Assembly: GCA_964493635.1 (NCBI GenBank)
Contig: CAZBOW010000046.1
Location: 1 to 7,960, forward strand
From: OLB6 sp964493635
Lineage (GTDB): Bacteria; Bacteroidota; Ignavibacteria; Kapaibacteriales; Kapaibacteriaceae
DNA length: 7,960 nt
Direction: 5' to 3'
A model generated the notes under the pieces. It made no database searches. It was given only the letters and a program-made list of their open reading frames with translations, and was not told where the DNA came from. The position numbers and the translations under genes are program-made. Shown here one piece after another: positions 1 through 5,178 of the stretch (the stretch's first letter is position 1; every line of letters starts with the position of its first letter).

Positions 1-561
1 ACGCAGTACCGTGGCCAGTTCGAAGAGCGCATCAAGGCCGTGGTCAAGGAAGTGGCCGACTCCGACGGTGAGTTTATTCTCTTCATCGACGAAATGCACA
101 CCTTGATCGGTGCTGGAGCCACCTCGGGTGCCATGGATGCGGCCAACATCCTAAAACCAGCCCTAGCCCGCGGCGAGCTGCGCGCCATCGGTGCTACCAC
201 CCTGGACGAGTTCCGTAAGCACGTCGAGAAAGACCCCGCCTTGGAGCGTCGCTTCCAGAAGGTCTTCGTTGCCGAGCCCACCGTGGACGACACCATCAGC
301 ATCCTACGTGGCCTGAAGGACCGTTATGAAGTCCACCATGGCGTGCGTATTACCGACGCTGCCATCGTAGCGGCGGCCCAGCTCTCCAACCGCTACATCA
401 CCGATCGCTTCCTGCCGGACAAGGCCATCGACCTCGTGGACGAAGCCGCTTCCCGCCTTCGCATCGAGATCGACTCGATGCCCGAAGAACTCGACACCCT
501 CGAGCGCCGCATCCGCCAACTGGAGATCGAGCGCGAGGCCCTACTCAGGGAGTTTGCCTAG
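1..561 (+). CDS. clpB: ATP-dependent chaperone ClpB, NBD1 fragment, truncated at both ends
   Basis: ClpB is a cytosolic AAA+ hexamer that pulls apart aggregated proteins with DnaK. The reading frame is open from base 1, so the N-domain and Walker A lie outside the window. Visible in order (window residues): YRGQFEERIK pore-loop region (3-12), Walker B LFIDEMH (27-33), the AMDAANILKPALARGEL block, sensor-1 IGATTLDEF, the arginine pair of LERRFQ (R83-R84), and sensor-2 LPDKAIDLVDEAASR. The M-domain coiled coil begins at LERRIRQLEIEREAL and stops there: family members continue for another 400-odd residues (rest of M domain, NBD2), but here five foreign residues and a TAG follow. The break coincides with a repeat shared with 5053 and with a composition change (39/60 G+C at 181-240 against 31/60 at 1861-1920). 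Its last 17 bp overlap the convergent gene. As drawn it cannot be a working disaggregase. It is either a genuine disrupted or relic copy or one side of an assembly join. Confidence 0.92.
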   Translation, partial: TQYRGQFEERIKAVVKEVADSDGEFILFIDEMHTLIGAGATSGAMDAANILKPALARGELRAIGATTLDEFRKHVEKDPALERRFQKVFVAEPTVDDTISILRGLKDRYEVHHGVRITDAAIVAAAQLSNRYITDRFLPDKAIDLVDEAASRLRIEIDSMPEELDTLERRIRQLEIEREALLREFA

Positions 562-634
562 CCACGATGCGCCCGTCTACGATCATTGCAAGGTTGCTGT
601 GCCCATCGCACGAATGGATGATATACACGCCGTC
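509..634. repeat. Direct repeat, left copy (clpB scrap plus 3' end of large secreted gene)
   Basis: Identical to 5053-5158 over 509-614 (106 bp). One mismatch follows (615 t against 5159 c), and identity resumes to 634/5178, giving 125 of 126. The first ~35 bp are clpB coding sequence (IRQLEIEREAL on the plus strand). The remainder encodes the stop codon and last ~30 residues of the 545-2902 gene on the minus strand. A small inverted repeat, CCCT-ACTC-AGGG, sits on the junction at 539-550. Confidence 0.97.
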
Positions 635-2902
635 GAGGCGAATGTCGGAGGGTGAGTTGCCCAGCAGCTGTCCCTGTAGCGTGTATATGGAACTAGGTCC
701 GGAGCAGGTACTCTCGAGTTTGTGATCCGTCCAGTCCTCTGTTGCTGATCTCGTGTCTGCCTCCTGGACGGAGGTGACGATGTTGTCGACCGCATATGAA
801 TAGAGTCCGTGAAAGTCACCGCCCACATACAGCTTGTTGTTCAGCAGCACGTATCGGCTATTCACGTACCGCATGCGTACAATGCCAGGAGGAATTTGCC
901 AACGTCGCGGCTGCCCCATTCCGTAGAAGTTACTACCCGCCGCACTGCTCAGCAGAACAATGTCGTCGGTCGCCGACTCTAGTACCATGGTGCTTTGGAA
1001 TTGGTTTACCTCCTCACCACTAGGAAGCTGTACGCTAATTCTAGAGCATGTCCAGACACTATCGATCCATTGGCACACACGGTGCTGGAACAAGATATCC
1101 GGCAGGACGTTGGATCGTACGGTACTCACTGCGGTTAGCACCCCCCGATCGAGATAGGCCGCAGACCCTGCGAGTGGAAATGGTCGTGGTGCCATGCGTT
1201 CGCTGATTACTGCGATGTTCCGACCGCGAAACTCGCACTCCAGAATACGTTCTAGAACCAATTGCTGTTCAACCCAGCTGCTCCTCACCACCGTAAACCG
1301 ATTCCCACCCGAGGGAATGGGACGACTGAAGTGCGTGATGGTATCTCCGGTTTCCGGTCGCATCATCGACCATTGTCGCAGCCCCGTGTCTGCAACCACC
1401 ACGGCAGTAGCGTAGTGGCATAGCAGCAGTGAGTCAAACAGCATCACGGCTTCAAAACCCGTAGGGGTAGCTTCTGTTATTGAATCGGGAATGCTAGCAG
1501 ATCGCCACGTTCTACCACGATCGAAACTGCAACGTGGATATCCCTGGTAATCATTCCCCACGACGTATTCTTCCTTGATAGCCTGCAGGATGAATCGGCC
1601 TGGTATCCGAGATAGCGTATCCACAGTGGTAGCATTACCAGCCGGCTGTATCTCACACACATACGTTTGCGACTCATCGCTTGCGCTATTTAGTCCATTC
1701 ACCAAACCTGCAATCAGCCTCTCACCATCGGGATGGGACAACAGCGACATCACAACCGTGGACTGCTGTCCCTGTGACGTGCCGTCCGCGCGAATGTAGT
1801 TTTCCCAGATGTTCTGTTGTGATGTGAAGCCGAGAACAGAATCACGCACTGAACCCAAGAAGATCGTAATCGGGTTTCCGAGCGTAGCAGAAAGAGCTAA
1901 GATCGTATCACCGCGTACCCTCATCACTGGCATGAAGTCTGATCGTAGAAGAGGGCCAAACTTCTCCATGTATCGAAGTCGCTGGTAGGTGGCACCTCCG
2001 TTAATGCTTCTGTGGAGACTCGTACCCTCGGTAACTCCTCTCGAAGGTGTGAAGTACCCGCTCAGCCAAATCGTGTCGCCTTTGACTTGTATGCTCAACA
2101 CCCGCTCTGGCAGTCCGAGGTGATCGCCCCTACTGCCGGAATTCGTTGGCACGACCATGGTCTCGTCCACGACTGGGTCAAGGCCATTATCGGACGCACG
2201 AATCCTGATGACCGATGGCCTCGACGTCCCTACGTAGATCACGGAGTCTGTCACGGTGAGTGCCGACAACAGCAAGCCTTCGGCGTTGAGAGTATCAAGA
2301 GATAGCTCTCGCCACCGGCGATCCTGATCCGTTCGATGTACGATCCGACCATCTCTACCACTGGCAACAACATGATCACCCAAGCCACTCATTGTGAGTA
2401 ATCCTATCGCTCCATCATACTCCGCAATCCACGTATCCTGGTCCTTCATCGAGCGGCTCCAGATAGTACCGGATACCGTTGCCGCATAGAGAACGTTAGC
2501 CCTTATGTACAGTGCTGTCACCGTGGCTGCCTGTGGTAAGAACGCGCTCACATACTCCTCTTTAACTCCATGTCCGTCCAGCTCGGCGGGTACGATCCAC
2601 ACGCTCCCCTCCTCACCGCCAAGAACCACAATTGAATCCGTACATGCGGCAGCTGTAATGGTGAATTGCGTCGGCAAACATCTCCAACGGAAACTCTCCT
2701 CATCTACCCGTTTGATACCGTATCGCCCGTACTCGCCACCAACAACGATGCTACCATCTTCGCTCATTCCCGTGGTAGCAACCGAGTACACACCACGACT
2801 GCACTCGATATGCATTTCCGGAGATGAATTGATCTGTGCCATCACGGTGTCTACTGCAGTCGCGAGCACGGATATCGCTAAGAAGTAATAGAAGACTTTC
2901 AT
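545..2902 (-). CDS. Secreted Asp-box beta-propeller-like protein with T9SS-type C-terminal tail (unit 1)
   Basis: A 785-residue exported protein of unknown function. Residues 1-23 are a signal peptide ending in MAQ. The body shows recurring strand motifs of the type D-S/T-I/V-x-x-L/G (near 89, 219, 276, 332, 490, 646 and 690), as expected of propeller blades. Two Asp-box sequences are visible: SINGGATY (299-306) and SFDRGRTW (459-466). Asp boxes are known from BNR/sialidase, YCF48-like and sortilin propellers, but no sialidase catalytic residues are recognisable. The last ~48 residues (SIYTLQGQLL ... GVYII ... DGRIVARQTP) resemble a type IX secretion C-terminal sorting domain, so surface delivery is inferred. 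It starts 6 bp after the 2909-3613 stop, with no clear Shine-Dalgarno, so coupled translation is likely. It is a paralogue of 5089-7464, with roughly 60% identity where compared by eye but a near-identical last 42 codons. Its 3' end overlaps the truncated clpB by 17 bp. Confidence 0.9.
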   Translation of the reverse strand: MKVFYYFLAISVLATAVDTVMAQINSSPEMHIECSRGVYSVATTGMSEDGSIVVGGEYGRYGIKRVDEESFRWRCLPTQFTITAAACTDSIVVLGGEEGSVWIVPAELDGHGVKEEYVSAFLPQAATVTALYIRANVLYAATVSGTIWSRSMKDQDTWIAEYDGAIGLLTMSGLGDHVVASGRDGRIVHRTDQDRRWRELSLDTLNAEGLLLSALTVTDSVIYVGTSRPSVIRIRASDNGLDPVVDETMVVPTNSGSRGDHLGLPERVLSIQVKGDTIWLSGYFTPSRGVTEGTSLHRSINGGATYQRLRYMEKFGPLLRSDFMPVMRVRGDTILALSATLGNPITIFLGSVRDSVLGFTSQQNIWENYIRADGTSQGQQSTVVMSLLSHPDGERLIAGLVNGLNSASDESQTYVCEIQPAGNATTVDTLSRIPGRFILQAIKEEYVVGNDYQGYPRCSFDRGRTWRSASIPDSITEATPTGFEAVMLFDSLLLCHYATAVVVADTGLRQWSMMRPETGDTITHFSRPIPSGGNRFTVVRSSWVEQQLVLERILECEFRGRNIAVISERMAPRPFPLAGSAAYLDRGVLTAVSTVRSNVLPDILFQHRVCQWIDSVWTCSRISVQLPSGEEVNQFQSTMVLESATDDIVLLSSAAGSNFYGMGQPRRWQIPPGIVRMRYVNSRYVLLNNKLYVGGDFHGLYSYAVDNIVTSVQEADTRSATEDWTDHKLESTCSGPSSIYTLQGQLLGNSPSDIRLDGVYIIHSCDGHSNLAMIVDGRIVARQTP

Positions 2903-2908
2903 ATTGCT

Positions 2909-3613
2909 TCACTCACACATTACATAAACACAGGGAGATAAAGGCGGACACGCTCCGTTTGAAAACCACGAAGCATACGAATACACTAACTGCCCACTGA
3001 CATTCACGCAATGCGTCATACTCTTGAAACAGCATGCTGTTGCGACACAAGTAGTGAAGGCAATCTCACCAGGACTTCCCCCACTCTCGGTGTGTAGACT
3101 TTCATAATAAGACCATGGCAATGTGGCATCATATGGCACATTTAGTGTACTGCCGTCTGGAAACGTGTATACCACAGATAGCTGCCAACATCTGCTTAGT
3201 TTTCCGACCGTCGTTGATGATTGCACCGGACATTTGCTAGGTGATCTACCAGTTCGGCTGTAGTAGTCGACCGTCGTCTGTAGTAACATCGTCTCTGTCA
3301 CTTGATTCTTAAAAGAGCTGCTGTTCAAGAAGCTCATAATCTGGCCAGTAGCTGCGCATCCTGGTGGTGCTGTGACAATTAGTGATACAGCAAAATCTTG
3401 AATTTCGATTTGCAAGCATCGTGCTACGAAATATACGCGTACCAGAAAAGAACACGGTGGTTCTCCGGGCAATGTTACCCAGACTTCTTTGGAGCCGTTT
3501 GTCCATGGCTCCGTGCATGAGGAATCAGGTGGCCAAGTACAGTCTGTGTATTGAGCTTTTAGCTGTACAATGCCCATGACCATTAGGATGGTTAGAGTCA
3601 GGACTTGCTTCAC
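2909..3613 (-). CDS. Small Cys-rich secreted protein, unknown function (unit 1)
   Basis: A 234-residue protein with a signal peptide (about 1-21, ending QLKAQ) and 14 cysteines in the mature part (25, 33, 54, 66, 86, 128, 142, 189, 194, 195, 202, 222, 228, 233), so an oxidised, disulfide-rich fold outside the cytoplasm is inferred. Other conserved patches are APPGCAAT (82-89), TVGKLSRC (135-142), YTFPDGST (149-156), PGEIAFTTC (181-189) and CPPLSPC (222-228). I recognise no named family. The start is GTG at 3611-3613, chosen because the signal peptide begins there and AAGAGG lies 5 nt upstream. The gene ends 6 bp before the large propeller-like gene and is in the same frame as it, separated by TGA and two codons. 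It is a paralogue of the partial gene at 7469-7960, and all ten cysteines in the shared part are conserved. Confidence 0.85.
   Translation of the reverse strand: MKQVLTLTILMVMGIVQLKAQYTDCTWPPDSSCTEPWTNGSKEVWVTLPGEPPCSFLVRVYFVARCLQIEIQDFAVSLIVTAPPGCAATGQIMSFLNSSSFKNQVTETMLLQTTVDYYSRTGRSPSKCPVQSSTTVGKLSRCWQLSVVYTFPDGSTLNVPYDATLPWSYYESLHTESGGSPGEIAFTTCVATACCFKSMTHCVNVSGQLVYSYASWFSNGACPPLSPCVYVMCE
3346..3400. repeat. 55-bp exact repeat, copy in the unit 1 Cys-rich gene
   Basis: Identical to 7906-7960, the last 55 bases of the window. On the minus strand it encodes QDFAVSLIVTAPPGCAAT. Identity stops immediately to the left (3345 c against 7905 g); the right limit cannot be seen because the window ends. 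Confidence 0.95.
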
Positions 3614-3618
3614 GATAG

Positions 3619-3624
3619 CCTCTT
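3619..3624 (-). promoter_or_regulatory. Shine-Dalgarno-like AAGAGG before a GTG start
   Basis: On the minus strand AAGAGG is followed by CTATC and then GTG. It is the only clear purine-rich ribosome site in the window and supports the GTG start of the unit 1 Cys-rich gene. The two downstream large genes lack such a site and appear to rely on coupling. Confidence 0.5.
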
Positions 3625-3727
3625 TTGATTGTATTGTTTAGCTTACTAGTGCTGAACATACAAAATTCAGTTTACATCCCAACTCTTCATGACCTGCACA
3701 CAAATTCCGGTCCTCTTCATACTTAGG

Positions 3728-3759
3728 AAAGCAGCCCAATAGAAGGCCCGCATTCCCCA
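3728..3759. repeat. Imperfect repeat upstream of the unit 1 Cys-rich gene (weak)
   Basis: AAAGCAGCCCA, then 11 bases, then GCAT, with matching spacing at 5031-5056. With flanking partial matches about three quarters of ~31 positions agree. On the minus strand both copies lie 100-125 bp upstream of a start codon. It could be a shared leader or an old cassette boundary; chance is not excluded. Confidence 0.25.
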
Positions 3760-3854
3760 TAAACAACACACGATGGAAAAGATCGTTGCCTCGCGCCGCG
3801 CCGCCGACGTTGAGACCGGTAATTAGGATAACGGTAGAAGAGTTTTGCCGTTAG

Positions 3855-3959
3855 AAGAGCATAATCGTACAGATCTACTTTTACTGGCAGATGGAGTACG
3901 GCGGTGTACCCACCAACCAGCTCAAATGCATGAAACAGCTTGAAGAAGAGTGGTTCTAG
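3855..3959 (+). pseudogene. Relic of an IS3-family OrfA (transposase N-terminal subunit)
   Basis: A 34-codon open stretch ending in TAG reads IYFYWQMEYGGV followed by PTNQLKCMKQLEEE. This fits the end of the helix-turn-helix and the start of the leucine-zipper region of IS3-type OrfA proteins, whose usual pattern is TYYRWRxEYGG(M/L)xxxQxKRLKxLExEN. The N-terminal part of the domain, the rest of OrfA, OrfB and the inverted terminal repeats are not seen, so this is a short remnant and not a mobile element. The match rests on recall of the family pattern. Confidence 0.45.
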
Positions 3960-3981
3960 CTAGATCTAGATTTTCTAGCTA
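3957..3981. repeat. CTAG-rich inverted repeat
   Basis: TAGCTAGA (3957-3964) and its complement TCTAGCTA (3974-3981) flank a 9-bp loop. CTAG occurs four times within 23 bp (3956, 3960, 3966, 3975), and CTAGATCTAG (3960-3969) is itself palindromic. It sits exactly between the IS3-like and Phd-like remnants, so it may be a junction scar. It could also form a weak A+T-rich hairpin. Confidence 0.55.
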
Positions 3982-3991
3982 CTCGCGGCCT

Positions 3992-4124
3992 TCTTTCGCA
4001 TGTTGCGTGGAGCAGGCTCTCCGTGGCGACGAGATTCTCATTGCACGCCGTGGCGTTGCCGTGGTTCACCATAGCCGAAGAGTTTTCCAGCGAGGACAAT
4101 CCTACTGATCCTCTCAACTGGTGA
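3992..4124 (+). pseudogene. Possible relic of a Phd/YefM-type antitoxin
   Basis: Phd/YefM antitoxins are small DNA-binding partners of Doc, RelE or VapC-type toxins. The plus strand encodes SFACCVEQALRGDEILIARR followed by GVAVV (3992-4066), matching the family core L-E-x-V-x-x-G-E-E-I-x-I-A-R-x-G-x-P-V-A. A shift of one base at about 4062 then gives WFTIAEEFSSEDNPTDPLNW and a TGA at 4122-4124, which could be a C-terminal tail. No start codon, N-terminal domain or adjacent toxin gene is visible. I read it as a broken, frameshifted remnant. The similarity is by eye over about 25 residues. Confidence 0.4.
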
Positions 4125-4253
4125 TGTGAGTGGCGTAAACGCGCTGTGGTAGCCACTCCGCTACAGTCTTACGCCGATGATTGTTCGTAATCCGATCTCT
4201 ACGTTCATGAGTGTGGTATAGTCTCAATGAAGAGAACCGAGGCCTGAAAGACC

Positions 4254-4937
4254 CTACACCTGAAGCTCAACGTCGAACGGAACGGTGAATACTTCGAATC
4301 CAACATGATAGCCAATCTGGAGTCCCAGGTCGAACAGCAACTGCCTGTGATCGTCCGGACCCAACGTTTGAATCCGTACGCCTCGTCCTTGGTCAAAATA
4401 CTCGACATCTGGGCCAATCAATGACGGATCAAACGCTGCATCTCTGGAGAGAAGGTGCATCGAGTTGTGTGTTGATGCATCGAAGAGATACGTCAATCTG
4501 ACTACTGGAACGATACTGACTCCACCGTATTCTAGCCCTCCTCCAAGCAGCACTGACATTCCATGCATTTTGAGTCGAAGTTGGTGCTCTGATGTTGAAG
4601 TCACCACGCTACCATCTGGGGCCAAACTGGGCAACTGATCTCCAGGTTCGGTCCAACGGTCAACAGCCGAAAACGAGAAGAGTCCACTAATCACGCGTAA
4701 GCCAACAGCATCTGCCACACGAGTACTCATACTCAACTCAATCCCTGCACCATACGCTGCACCTTCGCCGGTATTGTACTGCCCACAGCAAGGTTCATTT
4801 GCCAAGTACACATCCGTCTGAACGAAGCGTTTGCCAGCGACCGCGCTCGCTGCAATTCGCGTAGTATGTTGGCCGAGCAACATGAAGGGCATCACGAGGA
4901 AAAGCGACAATATCAATACTGATGGTCGTGAATTCAT
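4254..4937 (-). CDS. Probable outer-membrane beta-barrel protein
   Basis: 227 residues. A signal peptide covers about residues 1-22 (hydrophobic core LILSLFLVMPFMLL, then GQ). The mature part alternates polar and hydrophobic residues in short strands separated by Gly-rich or polar turns (YGAGIELSMSTRV, AVGLRVISGLFSF, VLLGGGLEYGGVSIVPVVRL, LLFDLGLQIGYHVGFEVFTV), as in small outer-membrane barrels. The family is not identified. The C-terminus, VPFDVELQV, lacks the aromatic last residue common in barrels, and the gene runs into the decayed stretch 3614-4253, so its 3' end may have been lost. The start is preceded by no Shine-Dalgarno. It lies alone between the two cassette units on the same strand, with its promoter presumably in 4938-5052. 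Confidence 0.65.
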   Translation of the reverse strand: MNSRPSVLILSLFLVMPFMLLGQHTTRIAASAVAGKRFVQTDVYLANEPCCGQYNTGEGAAYGAGIELSMSTRVADAVGLRVISGLFSFSAVDRWTEPGDQLPSLAPDGSVVTSTSEHQLRLKMHGMSVLLGGGLEYGGVSIVPVVRLTYLFDASTHNSMHLLSRDAAFDPSLIGPDVEYFDQGRGVRIQTLGPDDHRQLLFDLGLQIGYHVGFEVFTVPFDVELQV

Positions 4938-5052
4938 GGATGTATTGGTGGTACATGATTTGTTACATTTTGGGCAATACTATACGTAAGGATTGGGAGG
5001 ATACGAAGTCTTGACGTCATGTGGAAAGTCAAAGCAGCCCATTCGTATGCTA
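4938..5052. other. Leader region of the beta-barrel gene
   Basis: 115 bp between the start of the minus-strand barrel gene and the right copy of the direct repeat. It must carry that gene's promoter, but I cannot place it firmly. No terminator hairpin is visible for the large gene that ends at 5089. Confidence 0.5.
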
Positions 5053-5062
5053 GCATCCGCCA
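5031..5062. repeat. Imperfect repeat upstream of the barrel gene (weak)
   Basis: Partner of 3728-3759. Its right third overlaps the start of the 106-bp direct repeat: GCATCCGCCA here corresponds to GCATTCCCCA at 3750-3759. Confidence 0.25.
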
Positions 5063-5178
5063 ACTGGAGATCGAGCGCGAGGCCCTACTCAGGGAGTTTG
5101 CCTAGCCACGATGCGCCCGTCTACGATCATTGCAAGGTTGCTGTGCCCATCGCACGAACGGATGATATACACGCCGTC
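5053..5178. repeat. Direct repeat, right copy (clpB scrap plus 3' end of large secreted gene)
   Basis: Partner of 509-634. The clpB-derived ~35 bp here are not attached to any clpB reading frame on the left: the sequence before 5053 is barrel-gene leader. This copy is therefore an orphan scrap of clpB that travelled with the end of the secreted gene. Confidence 0.97.

Larger units (their letters stand above)
3614..4253. other. 640-bp gene-poor stretch with decayed gene pieces
   Basis: No intact gene is seen here. From left to right it holds the leader of the unit 1 Cys-rich gene (3614 to about 3740, minus strand), a G+C-rich scrap at 3773-3826 reading MEKIVASRRAADVETGN and stop on the plus strand (not recognised), an IS3 OrfA-like remnant, a CTAG-rich inverted repeat, a Phd-like remnant, and about 130 bp (4125-4253) in which I see nothing. 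The mix suggests a site of repeated insertion and decay between cassettes. Confidence 0.6.

Noticed and set aside
539..550. CCCT-ACTC-AGGG hairpin as a terminator between convergent genes
   Set aside because: The stem is only 4 bp with no U-tract; it lies inside coding sequence at the junction.
545..2902. Sialidase function for the large proteins because of Asp boxes
   Set aside because: Asp boxes occur in many propellers; the arginine triad and other sialidase active-site motifs are not recognisable.
3637..3690. TTGGGA, 16-bp spacer and TATGTT on the minus strand as a sigma-70-like promoter for unit 1
   Set aside because: Only four of six matches in each hexamer, and the promoter type of this lineage is uncertain.
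3956..4156. 66-codon minus-strand open frame
   Set aside because: It lies antisense to the Phd-like remnant, has no recognisable family, signal peptide or ribosome site, and looks like chance openness.
4205..4417. 70-codon minus-strand frame overlapping the barrel gene
   Set aside because: It is an alternate frame of the barrel gene's 3' part. I considered it as a frameshifted continuation of the barrel, but its residues do not look like a barrel strand or tail.
4975..4982. TAGTATTG on the minus strand, resembling the Bacteroidota -7 element TAnnTTTG, 38 bp before the barrel start
   Set aside because: It has one mismatch and no TTTG/TTG -33 element at the proper distance, so it is too weak to call.
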